Assembly: GCA_001770355.1 (NCBI GenBank)
Contig: MEQV01000238.1
Span: 1 to 17,940, forward strand
From: Betaproteobacteria bacterium RIFCSPLOWO2_02_FULL_62_17
GTDB lineage: Bacteria > Pseudomonadota > Gammaproteobacteria > Burkholderiales > SG8-39
Direction: 5' to 3'
DNA: 17,940 nt
This document shows positions 6,915-15,000 of the stretch, one piece after another. Within the stretch, counting starts at the first letter, position 1. Each line of letters starts with the position of its first letter. The position numbers were made by a program, and so were the translations under genes. The notes beneath the pieces are model-generated. The model worked only from the letters and a program-made list of their open reading frames with translations, made no database searches and was not told the origin of the DNA.

Positions 6915-7151
6915 CTACGCTTTCCGATGGCCCTTATCCAGCGGGTATTTTTCATGAATTTCGACCAGCCGGCCTTGGTCGTCATAGATCTCCTGCCAAA
7001 ATCGAAGAGTCATATCTTCGGCGTTCACCTACTTGAGATATCGTGCGAGCCAGCCTGATCGTCCCGGAACATCCAGCCGGTAACACCTTCCCCCGTCGGG
7101 TAGTTCGTCCCAACTACCGAATTTCGTCTCGTTCTGTGTCCGCGTGCTCAT
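6915..7151 (-). pseudogene. Small conserved protein gene interrupted by an in-frame TAG
   Basis: Reading the minus strand from ATG 7151 gives 40 residues (with ELPDGGRCYRLDVPGR and GWLARYLK), a TAG at 7031-7029, and then in the same frame a further 37 residues (VNAEDMTLRFWQEIYDDQGR... ending GHRKA) to a stop at 6917-6915. Both halves fit one continuous small protein: the 'LARYLK' end runs straight into 'VNAEDMTLRFWQEIYD'. Related proteins, as I recall them, have a glutamate between these segments, so a single GAG to TAG change is the simplest explanation. The downstream half could be reinitiated at GTG 7028 or ATG 7013. Alternatives are readthrough or a sequencing error. The ATG lies 7 bases from a possible plus-strand GTG at 7158. 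Confidence 0.72.
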
Positions 7152-7157
7152 TATCAA

Positions 7158-7385
7158 GTGATGGTAGCGGCCTATATTATTCCGCAGTTTGCTCCCCCAA
7201 TTGACACGCGAATCCTATCGATCGCGATCAATGCCCTGCAAGTCTCACCACCCCATGCCAATTTTGTTAAATTTCGGGCGGTCGGCGATGAAATCCGCAT
7301 GATGCTACCGGGAGCACAGAGGCACCTGATACGCGAGCAACTCAAAGCGTTGGCACAACTGGTGAAGGACATCAAGAATGGATAA
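7158..7385 (+). CDS. Unrecognised small ORF overlapping the antitoxin gene
   Basis: This frame of up to 75 residues starts at GTG 7158 or ATG 7161. I do not recognise it. The second half (VGDEIRMMLPGAQRHLIREQ onward) has the composition of an amphipathic helix with basic residues and ends with an 8-base overlap into the start of the next gene, as coupled toxin-antitoxin genes often do. The first half has less coding-like codon use. No Shine-Dalgarno site precedes the start, and the divergent pseudogene begins 7 bases away, which leaves little room for a promoter. It may be the remnant or a divergent form of a toxin paired with the downstream regulator, or a chance frame. Confidence 0.38.
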   Translation: MMVAAYIIPQFAPPIDTRILSIAINALQVSPPHANFVKFRAVGDEIRMMLPGAQRHLIREQLKALAQLVKDIKNG

Positions 7386-7644
7386 GCAGCATTTCGACCA
7401 ACTGGTCAAAGGTGTGCGCGAAATGAAGCGCCATATGGCTGGCAAACCCGTGCGTGCCGCAAGAACGACCGAACTGCCAGCGCCGGACGTGCGCACCATT
7501 CGCGAGGCGGCCAAGATCAGCCAGAGCCAGTTCGCGAAATTGATCGGCGTGAACCTGCGCACGTTGCAAAACTGGGAGCAGCAACGCACGCAACCTTCAT
7601 CGGCGAGTTTCAAGCGGCACGCAGACTTTCTGGAACCAGCGTGA
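7378..7644 (+). CDS. XRE-type helix-turn-helix antitoxin (HigA/NadS-like)
   Basis: This is an 88-residue protein with the layout of NadS/HigA-type antitoxins. A leading FDQLVKGVREM helix is followed by a flexible KPVRAARTTELPAPDVRTIRE linker. The helix-turn-helix comes next, at about residues 38-68: IREAAKISQSQFAKLIGVNL, then RTLQNWEQQR. These proteins bind the promoter of their operon and neutralise a RelE/HigB-type toxin. The C-terminus (FKRHADFLEPA) is a few residues shorter than usual, as if a short internal segment were lost. The gene overlaps the preceding ORF by 8 bases, but that ORF is not a recognisable RelE-fold protein, so the antitoxin appears orphaned. No toxin gene lies downstream either. 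Confidence 0.82.
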   Translation: MDKQHFDQLVKGVREMKRHMAGKPVRAARTTELPAPDVRTIREAAKISQSQFAKLIGVNLRTLQNWEQQRTQPSSASFKRHADFLEPA

Positions 7645-7715
7645 TTAAAGACGGCGATATTTATCGCGTGGGGCTTACGCGCTTGCGGTTGGGGAGTTCG
7701 AAGGACGAACGTCTT

Positions 7716-7744
7716 GCGACTGCCGCCGCGACTGCCGCCGCGAC
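7716..7744. repeat. Short tandem repeat of a 12-bp unit
   Basis: The unit GCGACTGCCGCC occurs twice in tandem (7716-7727 and 7728-7739), followed by a partial copy GCGAC (7740-7744). It lies between the antitoxin gene and the convergent 138-residue gene, in a 120-base gap without a gene. It is most likely a slippage product. Confidence 0.7.
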
Positions 7745-7764
7745 GCGGCGCTGACTCGTTACCA

Positions 7765-8181
7765 TTACCCCTCTATACGCCGCCGGAAAGCCAGTTGACG
7801 CTCCGCATTGGATTTTGGACGTGCCGCGCCAGGACGCCTGCCACGCGGCATCGCCGCGCGCGACCAGGCATGCCCGGCCACGCTCGCTCGCGCAACGCCG
7901 TCAAATAGCGAGTACGCCAGCGCACCCAATGCGAGACGCGCTTGCTCCTGTTCAGTATCAATAATTGACGGCACCGTGATCTCCACCGTGCCCCAATCGC
8001 CCGGCTCGGCGGCAACACGGACTCGGTTGCCCAACGCACGGATCACGACCGGACGATTCACCCAGTTTCCCAACGCGCGGCACTCCACCCCGGCAAGGCG
8101 GCACAACGCCTCGATGGAGCGGGCGTGGCCGCGAATTTGTCGGACATAAACCGGAGCGGGAAAAAAGACCGGGAGAGACAT
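7765..8181 (-). CDS. Hypothetical protein with basic C-terminal tail
   Basis: This 138-residue protein is of unknown function. Residues 1-70 contain short alternating strands and helices (YVRQIRGHARSIEALCRLAG and PVVIRALGNRVRVAAEPG). Residues 76-100 (from TEQEQARLALGALAYSLFD) predict a single long helix. The tail is strongly basic and contains PRGRRPGAARPKSNAERQLAFRR; an 'SNAERQxAxR' motif of this kind is common in DNA-associated accessory proteins. Its ATG is only 23 bases from the divergent nucleotidyltransferase start, so the two genes must share a control region. It could be a regulator or partner of that operon, but this is inference from position and charge. No conserved catalytic motif is visible. 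Confidence 0.6.
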   Translation of the reverse strand: MSLPVFFPAPVYVRQIRGHARSIEALCRLAGVECRALGNWVNRPVVIRALGNRVRVAAEPGDWGTVEITVPSIIDTEQEQARLALGALAYSLFDGVARASVAGHAWSRAAMPRGRRPGAARPKSNAERQLAFRRRIEG

Positions 8182-8195
8182 AATAAGGTTATTAT
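8180..8195. promoter_or_regulatory. AT-rich palindrome in the divergent start region
   Basis: ATAATAA (8180-8186) and TTATTAT (8189-8195) form a perfect inverted repeat with a GG centre, between divergent ATGs at 8181 (minus) and 8205 (plus). On the minus strand a perfect TATAAT (8196-8191) lies 9 bases before the ATG. On the plus strand TATAAC (8193-8198) lies 6 bases before its ATG. Transcripts from these boxes would be leaderless or nearly so. The symmetry fits a shared operator. Confidence 0.45.
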
Positions 8196-8204
8196 AACGT
8201 CATT

Positions 8205-8858
8205 ATGAAAAGTGCTCCGGATTCGGCGGGCTTTGACCGCCTCGTGTCTTTGTGCCATGAGATCGGCCGCCTCTATGAGCCAGGTTTGATTTTCATTGGT
8301 GGCATCGGCGTCTATCTGCACGCCATCAACACCGCCGGATTGAAGGAGCTTGCCGAGGCTACCCAAGACGCCGATCTTTACATCTCCATCGCCGGTTTTT
8401 CCGATTTGCGCGAAATCGAGGAACTGTCGCCCAATACCCGGCTGAACAAGCACGAATTCCGCAAAGGCGGATTTTCGTTCGATGTCTACACCGAACGGCA
8501 TTCAAGCTTGCCGGTGCCTTATGCGGAAGTGGCCGCGGACGCGCACCACTACGATGGCGTGAAAGTGGCGGCGCCGGAACATCTCCTTGTGTTGAAGCTG
8601 GAAGCGGCAGTCGAGCGCAAGGGCAGCGAACACGGCCGCAAGGACATCAAGGACATCATCCGGCTGATGCTGGTGGCGCAGGCGTCGAAGTTCGACGCGG
8701 AACGCTGTGTCGCCTTCATGCAAGACCGGCACCTTGCGATGATAGAGACAATCGCGAAAGGCCCGGAATTTATGTCTCTCGCGTGCGGCAACACCAAGGA
8801 GGCGAAAGCGATGCGCTCGAAATTTTCGACCGTGCTCGAATCAATACGCAAAGCGTAA
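8205..8858 (+). CDS. Nucleotidyltransferase of the AbiEii/MenT type
   Basis: This 217-residue protein has a polymerase-beta-like nucleotidyltransferase fold. The GG motif is at 32-33 (LIFIGGIGVYLHA), followed by T53-Q-D55-A-D57 (TQDADLYIS), which supplies the two metal-binding acidic residues. A third acidic residue is D93 (FSFDVYT). The helical region carries the family's second set: APEHLLVLKLEAAVERKG (123-140) and KDIKDIIRL (146-154), like the K/R and D residues of AbiEii and MenT toxins. Those relatives transfer nucleotides to tRNA or proteins and act as toxins or phage-abortive proteins. No AbiEi-type antitoxin precedes it; instead a helicase gene begins 17 bases downstream, indicating an operon. 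The C-terminal 60 residues are not recognised. Confidence 0.8.
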   Translation: MKSAPDSAGFDRLVSLCHEIGRLYEPGLIFIGGIGVYLHAINTAGLKELAEATQDADLYISIAGFSDLREIEELSPNTRLNKHEFRKGGFSFDVYTERHSSLPVPYAEVAADAHHYDGVKVAAPEHLLVLKLEAAVERKGSEHGRKDIKDIIRLMLVAQASKFDAERCVAFMQDRHLAMIETIAKGPEFMSLACGNTKEAKAMRSKFSTVLESIRKA

Positions 8859-8875
8859 CAGTTGGATCGCTTTCA

Positions 8876-11800
8876 ATGAAAATCCTCGAATACATCGGTC
8901 TGGACACCTCGCAGGTCAAGGCAGGCTATCGCAAGGTAACCGACGCCATCGCCCGCCGCGACTTTCGCGCCGCGCAGGTGAAAAAACTCGCCAATCTCAG
9001 CCACGGCAAGTTCTACCGGGCCAAGCTCGACGGCGCGGACAGGTTGCTGTTCTCGCTGGTGCGCCACGGTGACGAGGTCTGCGCCTTGATGCTGGAGGTG
9101 ATCGCCAATCATGACTACGAAAAATCGCGTTTCCTGCGCGGTGCTGCGATCGATGACTCGAAAATCCCCGATATCGAGGCTGATGAAGCTATCCGGGAAG
9201 CGCAGCCGGTGCGCTATCTGCACCCGGAACGCACGGCGATTCACCTTCTCGACAAGCCGATTTCCTTCGACGATACCCAGGACGCGATCTATCACCTGTC
9301 GCCGCCTCTGATCGTGGTCGGCAGCGCCGGCAGCGGCAAGACGGCGCTTACCCTGGAAAAGATGAAGCGCGTGGAAGGCGAAGTGCTCTACGTCACGCAT
9401 TCCGCCTATCTCGCCATGAGCGCCCGCGATCTGTATTACGCCAACGGCTTCGAGCACGCCGGACAGGAAGCCGTATTCCTCTCCTACCGGGAGTTCGTCG
9501 AATCGATTCGCGTGCCGGCGGGGCGCGAGGCCGCTTGGCGCGATTTCGCCGCCTGGTTTGCACGCATGCGCCAGACGTTCAAGGAGTTCGACGGCCACCA
9601 GGTGTTCGAGGAGATTCGCGGGGTCATCGCGGCCGGGGCTGGCGGCGTTCTGCCGCGAGAGGACTACCGGCTGCTTGGCGTGCGCCAGGCCATCTTCCCT
9701 GAATCGCAGCGTGACGCGATGTACGACATTTTCGAGAAATATCGCGGCTGGCTCGCGGAGGCGAAACTCTACGACCTCAACCTGGTCGCGCAGGAATGGC
9801 AGACGCTCGCCACGCCACGTTACGATTTTGTCGTCATCGACGAAGTGCAGGACATCACCACCATCCAGCTTGCACTGGTGCTGGCGACGCTCAGGAATCC
9901 CGGCCATTTTCTGCTCTGCGGCGATTCCAATCAGATCGTCCATCCCAATTTCTTTTCCTGGGGGCAGGTGAAGAGCCTGTTCTGGAAAGAGCCGCAGCTT
10001 GCCGAACGCCAGGAACTGAGGATACTCACGGCCAACTTCCGCAATGGGCTGGAGGCCACGCGTATCGCCAACCAACTACTCAAAATCAAGCAGCGGCGCT
10101 TCGGCTCCATTGATCGCGAGAGCAACTTTCTGGTGCAGGCGGTCGGCGGCGAATTCGGCCAAGTGGCGCTGATGCCGGATAAGGATGCCGCCAAGCGCGA
10201 GCTCGACCGGAAGACACGCCAGTCCACCCAATTTGCCGTGCTGGTCATGCGCGACGAGGATAAGGCCGAGGCAAGAAAGTATTTCGCGACGCCGTTGTTG
10301 TTCTCGATCCATGAAGCCAAGGGACTGGAATACGAGAACATCGTTCTCTACCGCTTCGTTTCCGACCACCGGGCCGAATTCAGCGAAATCGCGCAAGGAG
10401 TGGCTATAGCGGATCTTGCCGTTGAAGAGCTGGATTACCGGCGCGCGAAGGACAAGAGCGACAAATCACTGGAGGTCTACAAGTTTTTCGTCAACGCCCT
10501 GTACGTCGCGCTGACCCGCGCCATCAAGAACGTCTATGTCATCGAATCGGATACCGGGCATCCGCTCTTCGGTCTGCTCGGCATGAGTGCTGGCGAGGCC
10601 GATGTCGAGGCGAAGCAGTCCACTCTCGAGGACTGGCAGCGCGAAGCGCGCAAGCTCGAACTGCAGGGCAAGCAGGAACAAGCCGAGGCCATCCGCCGCG
10701 ACATCCTCGCGCAGACGCAGGTGCCCTGGCCGGTATTTGACGAGACGAAGTTGAACGGGCTCCTCATCAAGGTGTTTCGCGAACAGGTTCCGGGCGGCAA
10801 AATGCGACAGCAACTGCTCGAATACGCCACCTGCTTTGATGAACCCGAGTTGGCGTCATGGCTGGCGAAGGAAGCGCAATTCGGGCGGGAGGACAGCTTC
10901 CCGCAGCAACGGGTGACGATGGGACGCAAGTCCTACCTTGGATATTTTTCCAACCGGACACGCGACATCCTGAGGCAGTGCGAACAGTATGGCGTCGAGC
11001 ATCGCCTGCCCATGAATCAAACACCGCTAATGGCCGCCGGCGCCGCGGGGAACCTGCCCTTGGTGGAGGCGCTGCTTAAGCGCGGCGCGGACCGCGAGGC
11101 GGCTGATCACTATGGCTATAACGCCCTGCACTGGGCGCTGCGTGAAGCTTTCGGCGACGCGAAATTTGCGCGCGGTCCGTTTGCCGCGCTCTACGAATTG
11201 CTCGCCCCGGCGAGCATCGACGTCAATAGCGGCGAAAGGCTGGTGCGCATCGACCGGCATTTGTCCGAGTATTTTCTGTTTCAGACCCTATGGACGCTGT
11301 TCAAGTCGCGCTTCACCCACCCGCAGCGCCGCGACCACGGCGCTTTCGAGACCCAGGCGATCCTGGAAGTCTGGCGTCACCTTCCCGCCAACGTGGTGCG
11401 TCCCGAGCGCAACAAGCGCCAGCACCTGTCCGGCGTGCTCGCCCGCAACGAGGTGGAACGCGACTATGCCTACAACCGGGCACTATTCATGCGCGTCGCC
11501 CAGGGTTGGTATCAATTCAATCCCAAGCTTCTGGTGCGCACACGGCAGGGCGATAATGAACAGTGGAGGCCGATCTATGCCGCCCTCAACCTGCCGCTGA
11601 TCAACGAATTCGCCCGCGACGATGATTGGGAGAGTGTCTCCGAACGCCTCGGTGAGTATCTGGTCATGGCGGGATTGCCGCAGCGCACCATTCCGATTGC
11701 CGCTGAACGCGCGCTTGCACGGCGGCAAGCCCAGGACCAGGCGCGGGAAAAACAGCAGGCCGCGGCGCGTGCCGCCCTCGAGCGCAACTGGCATGAACAG

Positions 11801-11917
11801 CCTGCCAGCGCTGCGCAAACGCTATCGGTGACTGACCCGAAATGGGGAACGAAAGAGGCCATGCGCAGGGAGATCGAGCGCTTACGCAGGGAAATCGAGG
11901 AGCGCAAGAAGCACTGA
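8876..11917 (+). CDS. UvrD/Rep-type SF1 helicase with RelE-like N-terminus and ankyrin repeats
   Basis: This is a 1013-residue multidomain protein. Residues about 15-88 resemble a RelE/ParE toxin fold: a basic helix, then GKFYRAKLDGADRLLFSLV, and ALMLEVIANHDYEKSRFL. The SF1A helicase core follows: Walker A GSAGSGKT (149-156), Walker B VVIDEVQD (319-326), motif III LLCGDSNQIVHP (346-357), motif IV TANFRNG (385-391), motif V HEAKGLEYENIVL (479-491) and motif VI LYVALTRA (542-549). Residues 585-710 are mostly helical. At about 712-757 are two ankyrin-like units (NQTPLMAAGAAGNLPLVEALL and YGYNALHWAL). The C-terminus is a charged coiled coil ending in REIEERKKH. I start at ATG 8876, 17 bases after the nucleotidyltransferase stop; the same frame is open upstream to 8783, but that part overlaps the preceding gene. 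The probable role is nucleic-acid surveillance or defence; the substrate is unknown. Confidence 0.85.
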   Translation: MKILEYIGLDTSQVKAGYRKVTDAIARRDFRAAQVKKLANLSHGKFYRAKLDGADRLLFSLVRHGDEVCALMLEVIANHDYEKSRFLRGAAIDDSKIPDIEADEAIREAQPVRYLHPERTAIHLLDKPISFDDTQDAIYHLSPPLIVVGSAGSGKTALTLEKMKRVEGEVLYVTHSAYLAMSARDLYYANGFEHAGQEAVFLSYREFVESIRVPAGREAAWRDFAAWFARMRQTFKEFDGHQVFEEIRGVIAAGAGGVLPREDYRLLGVRQAIFPESQRDAMYDIFEKYRGWLAEAKLYDLNLVAQEWQTLATPRYDFVVIDEVQDITTIQLALVLATLRNPGHFLLCGDSNQIVHPNFFSWGQVKSLFWKEPQLAERQELRILTANFRNGLEATRIANQLLKIKQRRFGSIDRESNFLVQAVGGEFGQVALMPDKDAAKRELDRKTRQSTQFAVLVMRDEDKAEARKYFATPLLFSIHEAKGLEYENIVLYRFVSDHRAEFSEIAQGVAIADLAVEELDYRRAKDKSDKSLEVYKFFVNALYVALTRAIKNVYVIESDTGHPLFGLLGMSAGEADVEAKQSTLEDWQREARKLELQGKQEQAEAIRRDILAQTQVPWPVFDETKLNGLLIKVFREQVPGGKMRQQLLEYATCFDEPELASWLAKEAQFGREDSFPQQRVTMGRKSYLGYFSNRTRDILRQCEQYGVEHRLPMNQTPLMAAGAAGNLPLVEALLKRGADREAADHYGYNALHWALREAFGDAKFARGPFAALYELLAPASIDVNSGERLVRIDRHLSEYFLFQTLWTLFKSRFTHPQRRDHGAFETQAILEVWRHLPANVVRPERNKRQHLSGVLARNEVERDYAYNRALFMRVAQGWYQFNPKLLVRTRQGDNEQWRPIYAALNLPLINEFARDDDWESVSERLGEYLVMAGLPQRTIPIAAERALARRQAQDQAREKQQAAARAALERNWHEQPASAAQTLSVTDPKWGTKEAMRREIERLRREIEERKKH

Positions 11918-11973
11918 CCGGGTGGAATATAGCAGCGACACTGACTCGGTAATATTGCACTTATGGGATTGAA

Positions 11974-11996
11974 ATTGGCTTGTTATTAAAGCCAAT
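11974..11996 (+). terminator. Hairpin after the helicase operon
   Basis: ATTGGCTT (11974-11981) pairs with AAGCCAAT (11989-11996) around a 7-base loop, 56 bases past the helicase stop, in an AT-rich stretch that continues to about 12035. The sequence after it (ACTTGTAATATTTAA) is AT-rich but lacks a clean T-tract. It lies between convergent operons and may serve both. The rest of 11918-12072 shows nothing else recognisable. Confidence 0.5.
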
Positions 11997-12072
11997 ACTT
12001 GTAATATTTAATATAATCTATGAAATTTTCTGCTGAACCCGAGGTGCGTTGCAGTATGACTGGCGGCGCATC

Positions 12073-15000
12073 TCAGGGGGTCTGCGTGCGCCGCCGGCCC
12101 CCGAGGCCGCGCAGCCACTTCCAGGCGCGGCCGATCAGGTGTTCGAAGTCGTCCATGTAGGTGTAGACCACCGGAATCACCAGCAGGCTGAGAAACGTGG
12201 AGGTGATCAGTCCGCCTATCACCGCGGTTGCCATGGGACTGCGAAACGACGGGTCTGCGATGCCGCGGCCCAGGGCGATCGGCAGCATGCCCGCACCCAT
12301 GGCAATGGTGGTCATTACGATCGGCCGGGCCCGCTTGTGGCAGGCATCCAGCAGCGCCTCAAGGCGCGACAGGCCATGTTCGCGTCGCGCCATCACGGCG
12401 TATTCCACCAGCAAAATAGAATTCTTGGTGGCGATCCCCATCAGCATGATCAGCCCGATAAGGGAGGGCATGGAGAAGCTCTTGCCCGCGGCCAGCAGCG
12501 CGAGGAATGCGCCGCCGAGCGACAACGGCAGCGCCGCAAGAATGGTCACCGGCTGCAGCACATCCCTGAACAGCAGCACCAGCACGATGAAGATGCACAG
12601 CACGCCGGTGAGCATCGCCAGGCCGAAACTCTCGAACAGTTCCCCCATCACCTCCGCGTCGCCCAGGTTGGTCTGGCGCACCCCGTGCGGCAGCTGTTGC
12701 AGGCTGGGCAGCTTTTCGGCCGCATCGCTCACCTCGCCGAGCTGTTGCCCCGACAGTTCGATCTCGAAGTTCACATTGCGCGAGCGGTCGTAGCGGTCAA
12801 TCACCGCCGGGCCGCTGGAGAGTTCCAGGGTGGCGACCTGGCCGAGCATCACCGGCGGCGCGCCCGGCCGCGACCCGGGTACCGCCAGGCGCTGCAGCAC
12901 CGCCAGATCGCGGCGCGCACTGGCAGGCAGGCGCACCACCACCGGTACCTGGCGTTCGGCAAGGTTCACCTTTGGCAGGGACACATCGTAGTCGCCGACG
13001 GTGGCGATGCGCAGCGTTTCACCGATGGCGGCGGTGGTCACGCCCAGATCCGCGGCACGCGCGAAATCGGGCCGCACCGCAAGTTCCGGCCGCACCAGCG
13101 CCGCACTGGAGGCGATGCTGCCGAGGCCGGGGATGGTGCGCAGGTCTTTTTCCACGGCACGCGCCGCCTCGGCCAGCGCCGCCGGATCATCGCCGCTGAG
13201 CACCATGATGTATTTCTCGCCTGAGGCGCCCAGCCCCACCTTGATGCGAACGCCAGGCAGTGCCGTGAGTGCCTCGCGCAACTGCTGCTCGACCACCTGC
13301 TTGCGCACCTTGCGCTCGCCGCGCTTGCTGAGCTGGATGGTTAGAGTCGCCTTGCGCACTTCGGCAAGGCCTTTCGGAGCGAAAGGGTCGGCACCTGCCG
13401 CGCCGCCACCGATAGTGGTGTAGATGCTTTTCACGTGCTCGACCTTGGCGACCAGTTCGCGGGCGTGCTCGGCCGCAGCCTCCGTCTGCGCCAGAGTCGC
13501 CCCGGGTGCAAGCTCCACATGCACCTGGGTCTGAGACATGTCGTCCGGGGGCATGAATCCGGTGGGCAGCAGCGGTATCAGCATCACTGAGCCGGCAAAA
13601 AAAGCCGCGGCGACAACCACGGTGCCCAATCGATGGTTCAGGCACCACGCAGCAAGACGCAAGTAGCTGTTCATTATGACGCCGTCGCCACGGTGCGCGC
13701 CGATGGCTTTCAACATGTAGGCGGCCATCATCGGCGTGAGCATGCGTGCCACCAGCAGCGAAGCAAACACCGCAAGCGACGCGGTCCAGCCGAATTGATT
13801 GAAGAACTTGCCCGCAATCCCGCTCATGAAGGCGGTGGGCAGAAACACGGCGATCAGCGTGAAAGTGGTGGCGATCACCGCCAGGCCGATCTCGTCGGCT
13901 GCCTCCATGGCCGCCTGATAGGGCGTCTTGCCCATGCGCAGGTGGCGCACGATGTTCTCGACCTCGACAATCGCGTCGTCCACCAGAATGCCCACCACCA
14001 GTGACAGCGCCAGCAGCGTCACCACATTCACCGAGAAGCCCAGCAGGTACATGCCGATGAACGCCGGGATCACCGAAAGCGGCAAAGCCACCGCGGAAAC
14101 AAAAGTCGCGCGCCAGTCGCGCAGGAACAGCCACACCACGATCACCGCGAGGATGGCGCCCTCGTACAGGAGTGACAGGGAGCCGTGGTATTCCACCTGT
14201 ATCGGCGTGGCAAAGTCGAACGCCTCGGTCAGGGCGATGTCGGGGCGATCCTGTTTCAGGCGCCCGAGGGTTTCGCGCACGCCTATACCGACTTCGACCT
14301 CGCTCGCGCCGCGGCTGCGCGACACTTCGAAACCCACCACCGGCTTGCCATCGAGGAGCGCCGCCGAGCGGCGCTCAGCCACCGAGTCACTGACGGTCGC
14401 GATCTGCTCAAGCCGGATGCGTCGCCCGTCGGAGAGCGACAGTTCGATCGCCCCCAGTTCGGTGGCGGTCTGCACCGTCCCGAGGGTGCGCACCGGCTGC
14501 TCGCCACCGGCCAGGTCGGTGCGGCCGCCGGAACTTTCCTGCTGTATGAGGCGCAGCCGCCGTGATACCTCTGCCGCGGTTGTCCCCAGCGCCTGCAGCC
14601 TGGCCGGGTCAAGAACGATGCTCATCTCGCGTGTCGCTCCGCCGACGCGGTTGACCGCGCCCACCCCGCGCACCGAGAGCAGCATGCGCGTGACCGTGTT
14701 GTCGACAAACCAGGAAAGCGCTTCGTCATCCATGTCCGCGGAGGAAATGGTGTAGGCGAGCACCGGCTGTCCGGCCAGGTCCAGTTTGGCGGCGATCGGG
14801 TCGCGCATATCCGCGGGCAGATCGGCGCGCACGCGCGATATGGCGGAGCGAACCTCGTCGAGCGCTTCCTGCACCGGCTTTTCCAGGCGGAATTCGGTGG
14901 TGATGGTCACCCCGCCATCCTGGACCTTGGTGTAGATGTGCTTGACGCCCTGCAGCGTGGCGATCGAGTTTTCGATCTTGCGCGCGACATCGGTTTCCAG

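Noticed and set aside
7716..7744. Possible CRISPR or integration repeat
   Set aside because: Only two and a half adjoining 12-bp units exist without spacers, so this is simple slippage; no CRISPR array is present in the window.
8783..8875. Upstream extension of the helicase frame from ATG 8783
   Set aside because: These 31 codons overlap the nucleotidyltransferase gene and have no domain sense; the ATG at 8876 after a 17-base gap fits operon spacing.
8873..10075. Minus-strand open frame of 400 codons
   Set aside because: It is antisense to the helicase core with its Walker motifs; no domain is recognisable on this strand.
12049..13224. Long plus-strand open frame of 391 codons
   Set aside because: It is antisense to the RND permease, its composition (rich in His, Arg, Gln, Gly) is that of a shadow frame, and it has no recognisable domain.
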